A stretch of DNA of 10,135 bases from positions 1 to 10,135 of the forward strand of contig CANCSY010000096.1 in NCBI GenBank assembly GCA_947380915.1, written 5' to 3'. The translations under genes were made by a program, and so were the position numbers. Positions 1 to 6,302 of this stretch are shown here, one piece after another (positions within the stretch are counted from its first letter, which is position 1; each line of letters starts with the position of its first letter). Source of the DNA: Beijerinckiaceae bacterium. GTDB taxonomy: Bacteria > Pseudomonadota > Alphaproteobacteria > Rhizobiales > Beijerinckiaceae. The notes below the pieces were generated by a model. The model had not been told where the DNA came from and made no database searches. It worked only from the letters and a program-made list of their open reading frames with translations.

Positions 1-617
1 TCGGCGGCGGCGTCCGCATTGGCCTTCAGCGGCACCTTGCGGCCGCCGCGCAGGCCTTCATCCGCCGTGATGAGCACATCGGTGCGGGCGTCCTCGATGC
101 GGCCGGCCAGCGAGTCCGGCGAGAAGCCGCCGAAGACCACCGAATGGGCCGCGCCGATGCGCGCGCAGGCCAGCATGGCGTAGGCCGCTTCCGGAATCAT
201 CGGCAAATAGATGGTGACGCGGTCGCCCTTCTTGACGCCATGCGCCTTCAGCACATTGGCGAAGCGGCAGACCTGCTCGTGCAGCTCCTGATAGGTGATG
301 TGGCGGGAGTCGGAAGGATCGTCCCCCTCGAAGATGATCGCTGTCTGGTTGGCGCGGGTCGGCAGATGCCGGTCCACGCAATTGTAGGCGGCGTTGGTGA
401 CGCCATCCTCGTACCATTTGATCGAGACATTATGCGGGTCGAAGCTGGTGTTCTTGACCTTGGTGAAGGGGGTCATCCAGTCGATGCGCTTGCCCTGCTC
501 GGCCCAGAACCCGTCGGGATCGGCAATGGAGCGGGCGTACATGTCCTTGTACTTCGCCTCATTGATGAAGGCGCGCTGCGCCCATTCGGCGCTGACCGGA
601 TAGATTTTCTCTGACAT
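1..617 (-). CDS. acs: Acetyl-CoA synthetase, N-terminal part (gene runs off the window)
   Basis: This cytoplasmic enzyme makes acetyl-CoA from acetate, ATP and CoA through an acetyl-AMP intermediate. Only the first 205 residues are present; the family is about 650 residues long, so the ATP-binding signature and the regulatory lysine near the C-terminus lie outside. The N-terminus reads [20 protein letters not shown], followed by the acetyl-CoA synthetase N-terminal cap with conserved stretches around [18 protein letters not shown] (residues 68-85). The start of the AMP-binding fold follows at about residues 128-175, with [20 protein letters not shown] and [18 protein letters not shown]. The ATG is supported by a strong ribosome binding site (GGAGGAG on the minus strand) five bases upstream. 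An IalB-family gene lies 162 bp upstream in the same direction, and a candidate promoter in the gap suggests separate transcription. The identity is secure from sequence; regulation is inferred. Confidence 0.95.
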   Translation of the reverse strand, partial: MSEKIYPVSAEWAQRAFINEAKYKDMYARSIADPDGFWAEQGKRIDWMTPFTKVKNTSFDPHNVSIKWYEDGVTNAAYNCVDRHLPTRANQTAIIFEGDDPSDSRHITYQELHEQVCRFANVLKAHGVKKGDRVTIYLPMIPEAAYAMLACARIGAAHSVVFGGFSPDSLAGRIEDARTDVLITADEGLRGGRKVPLKANADAAA

Positions 618-622
618 GGGTG

Positions 623-629
623 CTCCTCC
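623..629 (-). promoter_or_regulatory. Strong ribosome binding site of acs
   Basis: On the minus strand this reads GGAGGAG, a near-perfect complement of the 16S rRNA anti-Shine-Dalgarno, with a five-base spacer to the ATG at 617. It fixes the acs start and is one of the strongest ribosome binding sites in the window. Confidence 0.75.
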
Positions 630-680
630 CGGCGAACGTAGCCGCGCCAGCGGCTGTCCCGACGTGCTGATTGTGCGCTC

Positions 681-710
681 ATTATGCGCCAGAGGAGGCC
701 GTGGAAACAA
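681..710 (-). promoter_or_regulatory. Candidate sigma-70 promoter of acs
   Basis: On the minus strand, TTGTTT (plus positions 705-710) is followed after 18 bases by CATAAT (681-686). This resembles a housekeeping -35/-10 pair and would place the transcript start near 674, giving a leader of about 57 bases before the acs ATG. Alphaproteobacterial promoters are loosely conserved, so this is a prediction from pattern only. The rest of the 619-779 gap shows no convincing terminator for the upstream IalB gene. Confidence 0.35.
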
Positions 711-779
711 GCAGGCGCCGCCTCACACTTTGGTCGGCGCTACTTTTGGTCAATTCGCCCGAAGAAATGGCGCCGGGGC

Positions 780-1385
780 CTACTGGCATTCCTTGGTGGC
801 GCGATCCAGCGCAGCGCCGACGCCCGCCAGGGCATAGGTGTCAGTCGTGGTGTTGCCGCGCAGGGAATCGGCCTTCACGATCAGGCGGGGGCTCTTGCGC
901 AGGGCGTTGACGAAATCCGTCTCCTGCGCGGGGTTCTTGAGCCAGAGATTTCCGCCCTTGGCGATCATGGGGTAGCTGGCGGAACCTATCTCGCCCTTGG
1001 GCGTGGAGTCCGGCTTCACATCGAAGCCCATGACCACCGAGACTTCGTTGCGCACGCCCTCGCCCGGCCGCTGGGTGATGAAGACATAGCCCTGGTCGCG
1101 CTTGAGGGTTTTGGGGGCGCGCTCCTTGGGCTCGGCCAGCACATAACAGGCCTTGCCCTTGCCCGAGCCCGCCACATAGACGCCCCAGTCGTTGATCTTG
1201 TCGACGGCCGAGGGACGAACCGGGGCGGGCGCCTGGGCGGCCTTGGGATCAGGTTTTTTGGGATCCGCAGCCTTGCCTTGCGCAAACGCGGGCGGCGCCG
1301 CGCCGGGCCCCATGAGAAGGGCGCCCGCGGCAAGCAGGGAGACGAAAAGGGTGGTGGAGGCGGAAAGCGTGCGAATCATTTGCAT
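780..1385 (-). CDS. IalB-family (invasion-associated locus B) periplasmic protein
   Basis: The product has 201 residues. Residues 1-35 form a signal peptide ending AFA before QG, so it should be exported to the periplasm. A Pro/Lys/Ala-rich linker follows (about 37-60), then the IalB-type domain from about 62, beginning DKINDWGVYVAGSGKGKACY and including YVFITQRPGEGVRNEVSVVM (100-119). Two cysteines, C80 and C200, could form a disulfide; this is inferred from placement. IalB was named for Bartonella erythrocyte invasion, but homologues are widespread in free-living Hyphomicrobiales, where the role is unclear; the name should not be taken to mean pathogenicity. The first ATG is chosen because GGGG lies six bases upstream; a second ATG two codons later is possible. 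It lies upstream of acs on the same strand and is divergent from the ECF sigma gene across 162 bp. Confidence 0.88.
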   Translation of the reverse strand: MQMIRTLSASTTLFVSLLAAGALLMGPGAAPPAFAQGKAADPKKPDPKAAQAPAPVRPSAVDKINDWGVYVAGSGKGKACYVLAEPKERAPKTLKRDQGYVFITQRPGEGVRNEVSVVMGFDVKPDSTPKGEIGSASYPMIAKGGNLWLKNPAQETDFVNALRKSPRLIVKADSLRGNTTTDTYALAGVGAALDRATKECQ

Positions 1386-1547
1386 ATTTTACCCCGATAC
1401 GCCCATCTACGCGACATAATGTCCGCACCAAGACGAGCAAAACAGGCGAAATTCAGACCAAGTCGGGCTACAACCTATTCTTCGGTTTCACAATCGGCCA
1501 GATCGTGACAGATTGCCACCTCAAATGATGGATCAACGCCGCACCCC

Positions 1548-2123
1548 ATGACGCCACTCGCTTCCGAACATGCCGCCCTCATGGCGTCGGTGGCCGAGCG
1601 ACGAGATCGCGGGGCCTTCGCGACGTTGTTCGACTATTACAGTCCGCGCCTCAACGCCTATCTCATCCGCCTGGGCGCCGACCGCACCACCGCCGAGGAG
1701 ATCACCCAGGAGGTGATGGTCACGCTCTGGCACAAGGCGGACCTTTTCGATTCCACGAAATCGAGCCTCGGCACCTGGCTCTACCGGGTGGCGCGCAACC
1801 GGCGCATCGACATCGCCCGCCGCGATCGGGTCGATTATGTCGACCCTTCCGAATACGCCCTCGACATTCCCGACGATCAGGCGCCGGACGCCGATGGCCA
1901 GATCGACGCCCAGACCCGTGAGGATGTGCTGCGCACCGCCATGGCGGACCTGCCGGAAGAGCAGCGGGCGCTGGTGCGCCTCGCCTTTTTCGACAGCCTG
2001 TCCCATTCCGAAATCGCGGCGCGCACGGGCCTGCCGCTGGGCACGGTGAAATCGCGCATCCGGCTCGCCTTCTCCCGCCTGCGGCGGGTGCTGGAGGCAG
2101 GCGGCGTGGATGACGCTGCGTGA
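1548..2123 (+). CDS. ECF-type RNA polymerase sigma factor (RpoE-like)
   Basis: The 191-residue product has the two-domain layout of extracytoplasmic-function sigma factors. Region 2 spans about residues 25-94, with EEITQEVMVTLWHKADLFD (50-68) and GTWLYRVARNRRIDIARRDR (75-94), the core-binding and -10-recognition part. An acidic linker follows (about 97-124). Region 4 spans about 125-183 and carries the helix-turn-helix LSHSEIAARTGLPLGTVKSR (151-170) that reads the -35 element. The sequence recalls the RpoE group that is often paired with ChrR-like zinc anti-sigma factors, but no anti-sigma gene is adjacent on either side. The ATG at 1548 is the only plausible upstream start, since an in-frame stop lies at 1506. 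It has no clear ribosome binding site and overlaps the stop of an eight-codon upstream reading frame. Target genes are unknown; the neighbouring envelope genes are candidates only. Confidence 0.92.
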   Translation: MTPLASEHAALMASVAERRDRGAFATLFDYYSPRLNAYLIRLGADRTTAEEITQEVMVTLWHKADLFDSTKSSLGTWLYRVARNRRIDIARRDRVDYVDPSEYALDIPDDQAPDADGQIDAQTREDVLRTAMADLPEEQRALVRLAFFDSLSHSEIAARTGLPLGTVKSRIRLAFSRLRRVLEAGGVDDAA

Positions 2124-2224
2124 TGCGGGCTTGACCGCCCTTCTGGCCAAGGTGACTGTGCGGGCAATGGGTGTTTCACTCCTCGGGTGACCCGGAGCCC
2201 GGATTTGCCGTGACAAGACCAGCC

Positions 2225-3331
2225 ATGATCCAACTTGCCGCCCCGGCGTCCCGACATCAGGCGCCCCGCCCGCTGGCGCTCGCAGGCCTGTCCGTCTTGC
2301 TGGCAGCGCTCGCCGTGCCCGCCATGGCGCGCACGCGCCTGACCGAAGCCGCCATCGCCCAACCGCTCGCAAGCTGGTCCGACAAGGCGCGCGGACCGAT
2401 CATTCTGGCGGTGTCCCTCTCCGACCAGCGGCTGACCATCTGGGAGAATGGGACCGTCGTGGCGCGCACGCCGGTCTCCACGGGTGTGGCTGGCCATGAA
2501 ACCCCGCGTGGGGTTTTCACCCTGCTGCAAAAGAAGCGCATGCACCGCTCGAACATCTACAGCAACGCGCCCATGCCCTACATGCAGCGCATCACCTGGT
2601 CGGGGGTCGCGCTGCATCAGGGCCATGTGACCGGACGTCCCGCGTCCCATGGCTGCATCCGCCTGCCCGCCGATGTGGCCAGAAAACTCTTCGGCTATAC
2701 GAAGATCGGCGCGAGGGTGATCGTCACCGACGAGCCCGTGACGCCCGTCGATTTCGCCCATCCCGGACTTTTCAGCGCCCTGCCGCCGGAACCTTCCGCG
2801 CCACCCGATCCGCAATCCGCGCTCGAGCCAGCAAGGGTCCAGCTCGCCTCCCTGCCCCCGGCGCAGGAACTGATGGCGGCTGCGCCCGAAATGCTCACCC
2901 CGCCCGCCGCGCATCCTGCGCCCCCAGTGGAGACGCCCAAAACCGAGACGCCCATTCGCCAGCCCACGGGCCATGTGTCGGTCTTCATCAGCGGCAAGGA
3001 GCGCAAGCTCTTCATCCGGCAAGGCTTCGAGCCGGCCTACGAGAGCCCGGTCGAGATCGGGGCGGGCGTGCAACTGGGCGCCCATCTCTTCACCGCCATG
3101 GCGGTGGACCCCAGGAGCGGCGCGGTGCGCTGGTCGCGGGTGAGCCTGCCGGTGAAGGGCGCCGCCACGGCGAACGCCGCCGAGGCTCTGGAGCAGATCC
3201 GGATTCCCGAGGAAGCCCGCATCGAAGTTGGACGGCGCCTGAGCGCGGGCGCCTCCCTGCTGATCTCCGATCAGGGCCTGGGGCGTGAGACCGGCAAGAC
3301 CGCCACGGATTTCATCCTGCTGACGCCCTGA
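2225..3331 (+). CDS. L,D-transpeptidase (YkuD domain) with degenerate second YkuD-like domain
   Basis: This is a predicted exported enzyme that forms 3-3 peptidoglycan cross-links or attaches proteins to peptidoglycan. Counting from the ATG at 2225 (368 residues), an N-terminal export signal ends near AMA at about residue 35. The YkuD domain runs from about 58 to 169 and holds the active site H131...SHGCIRLP, with catalytic Cys144 and His142. A Pro/Ala-rich linker spans about 185-248. A C-terminal domain (about 249-368) resembles the first: KLFIRQGFEP aligns with RLTIWENGTV, LGAHLFTAM with PRGVFTLL, and IPEEARIEVGRRLSAGASLL with LPADVARKLFGYTKIGARVI. It lacks the His/Cys catalytic motif. The ATG is preferred because the hydrophobic signal follows it closely; in-frame GTGs at 2171 and 2210 are alternatives. 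The gap after the sigma gene (2124-2224) holds only a small imperfect hairpin near 2183-2197. Confidence 0.92.
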   Translation: MIQLAAPASRHQAPRPLALAGLSVLLAALAVPAMARTRLTEAAIAQPLASWSDKARGPIILAVSLSDQRLTIWENGTVVARTPVSTGVAGHETPRGVFTLLQKKRMHRSNIYSNAPMPYMQRITWSGVALHQGHVTGRPASHGCIRLPADVARKLFGYTKIGARVIVTDEPVTPVDFAHPGLFSALPPEPSAPPDPQSALEPARVQLASLPPAQELMAAAPEMLTPPAAHPAPPVETPKTETPIRQPTGHVSVFISGKERKLFIRQGFEPAYESPVEIGAGVQLGAHLFTAMAVDPRSGAVRWSRVSLPVKGAATANAAEALEQIRIPEEARIEVGRRLSAGASLLISDQGLGRETGKTATDFILLTP

Positions 3332-3465
3332 TCGGGCGATCACCCCAAAGGCTTAGCATCATTTGCGCGTCCGGCCGCAAACGGGGACCTGCGACCTGTG
3401 CGGCAGGCTGGACAGGCGGTCGCCGTGACACAGATGGAAAAGGGCGCCCATTGATGGAGTTCCCC

Positions 3466-4065
3466 ATGCACCCGACTGTCTCGCGCCTGCGCGCCCTTGC
3501 CGCCGCGACCCTGCTTGGCCTTTGCGTCGCTGGCTGCGGCTACAACACGATCCCCACCCTGGAGGAGTCCGCCAAGGCCAAATGGGCTGACGTACAGAAC
3601 AATTACCAGCGCCGCGCCGACCTCATCCCCAATCTGGTGGCCACGGTCCAGGGCTATGCGAAGCAGGAGAAGGATGTGCTGACGGCGGTGGTCGAGGCGC
3701 GGGCCAAGGCCACCCAGGTGCGCGTCGACGCCTCCCAGCTCACGGACCCCGAGAAGATCAAGCAATTCCAGGAAGCCCAGAGCCAGCTCTCCGGCGCGCT
3801 GGGGCGCTTGCTGGCGGTGAGCGAGAACTATCCCGACCTCAAGTCGAACCAGAACTTCCTCGCCCTGCAATCCCAGCTCGAAGGCACGGAGAACCGCATC
3901 ACGGTGGCGCGGCGGGATTATATCGACGCGGTGCGCGCCTATAATACGGAGCTGCGCACCTTTCCCGGCGTGGTCTGGGCCTCGACCGCCTTCCGCGCCA
4001 ACAAGCCCATGGTGGAATTTACGGCGGGCGAGACGGCCCAGACGCCGCCGCAGGTGAAGTTCTGA
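3466..4065 (+). CDS. LemA-family lipoprotein
   Basis: The product has 199 residues from this ATG. An N-terminal hydrophobic signal ends in the lipobox LCVAGC, so lipidation of Cys24 and membrane anchoring are expected. The LemA core follows, with the typical NNYQRRADLIPNLVATVQGY (residues 44-63), long amphipathic helices and the family end around NTELRTFPGVVWA. LemA proteins are helical and of uncertain biochemical role; they are repeatedly encoded beside TPM-domain proteins, as here. GGAG lies six bases before this ATG; an in-frame ATG at 3454 (AAGGG nine bases upstream) would add four residues. The downstream TPM gene starts 10 bp after the stop, so the three genes 3466-5454 are almost certainly one operon. 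The 3332-3465 gap holds a TTTGCG/CGCAAA inverted repeat (3362-3381) without a T tract, so it is not a clear terminator. Confidence 0.93.
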   Translation: MHPTVSRLRALAAATLLGLCVAGCGYNTIPTLEESAKAKWADVQNNYQRRADLIPNLVATVQGYAKQEKDVLTAVVEARAKATQVRVDASQLTDPEKIKQFQEAQSQLSGALGRLLAVSENYPDLKSNQNFLALQSQLEGTENRITVARRDYIDAVRAYNTELRTFPGVVWASTAFRANKPMVEFTAGETAQTPPQVKF

Positions 4066-4075
4066 GGCGGCGCCC

Positions 4076-4843
4076 GTGGTCGTGATCCAGCGCGCGGCGG
4101 CCCTGCTCGCGGCCTTCCTGGTCTGGACGACCCTGGCGCTGGCCGCGCCGACCTTTCCCGAGCTGACCGGACGCATCGTCGATACGGCCGATGTCATCCC
4201 GCCAGCGACCCGCGCCGCGCTGGAGCCCAGGCTCGAGGCGCTGGAGACGAAGTCGGGCATCCAGCTCGTGGTGGCCACAATCAAGTCGCTCGACGGGCAG
4301 GCCATCGAGCCCTACGCCAACGAACTCTTCCGCCACTGGAAGCTCGGCGAGGCCACGAAGAACAATGGTGTGCTGCTGCTGATCGCGCCCAGCGAGCGCA
4401 AGGTGCGCATCGAGGTGGGCTACGGACTGGAAGGGACGCTCACCGACGCCCTGTCGAAGATCGTCATCGCCAACGCCATCGCGCCGCGTTTCAAGGCGGG
4501 AGACTTCGGCGGCGGGGTGGAGCGCGGCGTCGACGACATCACCACCATCCTCACGACCGACGCCGCCGAATGGCAGAAACGCCCGCAGCTGCGCGAGGAT
4601 CCCGGCGCCTTCGATCAGCTCCTTCCCTTGCTGATCTTCGGCCTCGTGATCTTCATCATCTTGCGCAGCATGGCGGGTCCCCGGCGCCTGGGACCGGGCG
4701 GCGGATCCATGCGGGGCGGCCCCATCATTTTCCTGCCGCCGGGCGGCGGGAGCTGGGGAAACGGGACCGGAGGCTTTGGCGGCGGCGGCTTTTCCGGGGG
4801 CGGCGGCTCCTCGGGCGGGGGCGGGGCTTCGGGAGACTGGTGA
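4076..4843 (+). CDS. TPM-domain membrane protein (YgcG-type) with Gly-rich tail
   Basis: The product has 255 residues. It begins with a signal peptide (residues 1-24, ending LAAP), then a TPM domain at about 26-165 with FPELTGRIVDTADVIPP (27-43), NNGVLLLIAPSERKVRIEVG (96-115) and GYGLEGTLTD. A transmembrane helix lies at about 182-198. The tail from about 205 is extremely glycine-rich and ends SGGGGASGDW. This architecture is standard for the family: an extracytoplasmic TPM domain held by one C-terminal helix with a low-complexity tail. TPM proteins have been tied to photosystem repair in plants and cyanobacteria, but the role in non-photosynthetic bacteria is not established. The start is a GTG with GAGGCGG five bases upstream; a second GTG at 4082 is possible. 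The stop overlaps the next start (TGATG), indicating translational coupling. Confidence 0.92.
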   Translation: MVVIQRAAALLAAFLVWTTLALAAPTFPELTGRIVDTADVIPPATRAALEPRLEALETKSGIQLVVATIKSLDGQAIEPYANELFRHWKLGEATKNNGVLLLIAPSERKVRIEVGYGLEGTLTDALSKIVIANAIAPRFKAGDFGGGVERGVDDITTILTTDAAEWQKRPQLREDPGAFDQLLPLLIFGLVIFIILRSMAGPRRLGPGGGSMRGGPIIFLPPGGGSWGNGTGGFGGGGFSGGGGSSGGGGASGDW

Positions 4844-5454
4844 TGACCATCACGGCGCAGGACCATGCCCGCATCAGCGCGGCCATCAAGGCGGCGGAGG
4901 CCCGCACATCCGGCGAGATTGTCTGCGTGCTGGCGCGGACCTCCTGCGAACATGCGCCGGCGCCCCTGCTCTGGGCCGCGCTCACGGCCCTGCTCGCCCC
5001 CTGGCCGCTGATCCTCTGCACCGAGTTGCCGGTGCGCTCCCTGTTTGCGGCGCAGATCGTCATCTATATCGCGGCGCTGGTGCTCTTTTCATCGCGGCCG
5101 CTGCGCATCGCGCTCACGCCCCGCGCCGCGCGCCGCGCCTTCGCCCATCGGGCGGCGAGCGAGCAATTCATGACCCGGCGCGTCTCCCATACCAAGGACC
5201 GCACGGGGGTGCTGATTTTCGTGTCTCTGGCGGAGCGCTATGCACGGATCATCGCCGACGAGGGAATCGCCGCAAAGGTGAAGCAGGAGGAATGGCAGGG
5301 CGCCCTCGATGCGCTCACCCGGGAGATGAGCGAGGGCCATGTGACCAATGGATTTCTGGCGGCGGTCGGGGCCTGCGCAGAGGTTCTGGCGCGCCACGCG
5401 CCGCCCGCAGAACACCCGCGCGAGGAACTGCCCGACCGGCTCTATCTCATATGA
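4843..5454 (+). CDS. Second TPM-domain protein with membrane helices inside the domain
   Basis: The product has 203 residues. The ATG overlaps the stop of the preceding TPM gene in TGATG, so the start is fixed by coupling; an open frame extends further upstream but only inside that gene. Residues 1-35 carry the first TPM strand (SGEIVCVLAR, 23-32). Two hydrophobic helices follow at about 40-59 and 66-83. The rest of the TPM fold then resumes, with TGVLIFVSLAERYARIIADE (121-140) and helices to about 185. There is no signal peptide, so the domain is probably cytoplasmic or membrane-embedded, in contrast to the preceding exported paralogue. The tandem of one exported and one membrane-inserted TPM protein after LemA is a recurring arrangement. 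The final 13 bp overlap the convergent DUF1223 gene. Function is unknown; a joint envelope role with LemA is inferred from the operon. Confidence 0.88.
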   Translation: MTITAQDHARISAAIKAAEARTSGEIVCVLARTSCEHAPAPLLWAALTALLAPWPLILCTELPVRSLFAAQIVIYIAALVLFSSRPLRIALTPRAARRAFAHRAASEQFMTRRVSHTKDRTGVLIFVSLAERYARIIADEGIAAKVKQEEWQGALDALTREMSEGHVTNGFLAAVGACAEVLARHAPPAEHPREELPDRLYLI

Positions 5455-6209
5455 ACGGCGGCGCCGGTGGTGGCGGCCAGAATGGGGCCGGGCCTGTTCT
5501 CGGACCCCGCCTGCAACAGGAGCACCCAGAAGTCGGTCTCGGGCGAGAGCAGTTCGTCGCGGGGAATGGCGAACCGGACCGGCTGGCCCGTCCAGTCGCC
5601 CACTTTCCTGATCTGGCGCACCACATTGGAATAGGTGACCGTATGGCCGGAATTTTCACCACGGCCAATGGTTACCTTGCGCTCGCGGGCGACCTGGTAC
5701 AGCCAGACAGCGCCCTCGCGCGGCGCGCCCTGGGTGGCGGCGCCCGCATCGACCTGGAGGCCCCTGTCATCTGGCTGGGCTGAAAGAGAAACGCTCAGGA
5801 CCCCCTGCTTGCCGAAAGTGGCGCTGGCGGCGGCCTCAAGCTCGGCCCGGTCGCTGCCCACCACATGGGAGACGCCATTCACCACCGCCTGGGGCGTGTA
5901 AATGTGATGATCGCTGCGCGTGGCGGCGTAGGCCTTCTGCCGGGCGGTGAAAGCGGGCGAGGCCAGCGTGTCCTTCCAGCCGATATAGTCCCAGTAATCC
6001 ACCGGCAGGGTGAGTGCGATGAGCCTTGGCTGGTCGCGGATCATTTCGTTCAAAAGGGCGTCTGCGGGCGGACAGGATGAGCAGCCCTGGCTTGTGAAAA
6101 GCTCGACGACGACCGGACGCGACATCATGCTTCCCTGCGCCCTGGCGCCGCCGACCGCAAGGGCGGCGGCAAGCGCAAGGAAAATCAGGGAGCCAGCGCG
6201 CAGCAGCAT
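5442..6209 (-). CDS. DUF1223 family protein, secreted, thioredoxin-like
   Basis: The product has 255 residues from the ATG at 6209, which directly precedes a signal peptide ending GARAQ (about residues 1-25). The start is supported by GAGGG seven bases upstream; an open frame extends 22 codons further but would put a charged stretch before the signal. The domain opens with VVVELFTSQGCSSCPPAD (33-50), giving a CSSC redox-like motif at Cys43-Cys46, and continues with LPVDYWDYIGWKD (68-80) and YTPQAVVNG (104-112), where the TPQ proline resembles the cis-proline loop of thioredoxin folds. The family is conserved in alphaproteobacteria; its substrate is not known. A thiol-disulfide role in the periplasm is inferred. 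It lies 93 bp downstream of the lytic transglycosylase gene on the same strand, with no obvious terminator between, and its tail overlaps the convergent TPM gene by 13 bp. Confidence 0.92.
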   Translation of the reverse strand: MLLRAGSLIFLALAAALAVGGARAQGSMMSRPVVVELFTSQGCSSCPPADALLNEMIRDQPRLIALTLPVDYWDYIGWKDTLASPAFTARQKAYAATRSDHHIYTPQAVVNGVSHVVGSDRAELEAAASATFGKQGVLSVSLSAQPDDRGLQVDAGAATQGAPREGAVWLYQVARERKVTIGRGENSGHTVTYSNVVRQIRKVGDWTGQPVRFAIPRDELLSPETDFWVLLLQAGSENRPGPILAATTGAAVHMR

Positions 6210-6302
6210 GGGATCGCCCTCAAGGTTGCAGGATGCAAGCACCATAGGACGCGCGCGCACAGACCCGCGAGTCAATTCAAAGTGATGAGGAAATGATCGG
6301 CC

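Noticed and set aside
144..614. 156-codon plus-strand frame opposite acs
   Set aside because: The minus strand is unmistakably acetyl-CoA synthetase, and this frame is its shadow.
684..1508. 274-codon plus-strand open frame opposite the IalB gene
   Set aside because: It is the antisense shadow of a high-GC gene: its translation is Gly/Arg/Ala-rich without domain features, while the minus strand gives a clear IalB protein with signal peptide.
1877..3343. 488-codon minus-strand open frame across the sigma factor and L,D-transpeptidase genes
   Set aside because: It spans two recognisable genes on the other strand, is His/Gly/Arg-rich and shows no domain. Long antisense frames are expected at this GC content.
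3362..3381. TTTGCG/CGCAAA inverted repeat after the L,D-transpeptidase gene as a terminator
   Set aside because: It has only 6-bp arms, an 8-base loop and no following T tract, so it does not meet the criteria for an intrinsic terminator.
1505..3430. GTGACA recurring just upstream of three genes (1505, 2210, 3425) as a shared ECF promoter element
   Set aside because: Distances to the starts vary from about 10 to 40 bases, no partner -10 or -35 motif is shared, and a hexamer is expected by chance at this frequency.
4770..4840. Repeated GGCGGCGGC stretch near the end of the first TPM gene as a DNA repeat element
   Set aside because: It is coding sequence for the glycine-rich tail normal for this protein family.
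4776..5783. 335-codon plus-strand frame over the TPM and DUF1223 genes
   Set aside because: It is an out-of-frame reading of the second TPM gene that continues antisense into DUF1223, with low-complexity translation.
6226..6238. TTGCA-GGA-TGCAA dyad upstream of the DUF1223 gene as an operator
   Set aside because: It has 5-bp arms only, no associated regulator and no second copy in the window; chance is a sufficient explanation.
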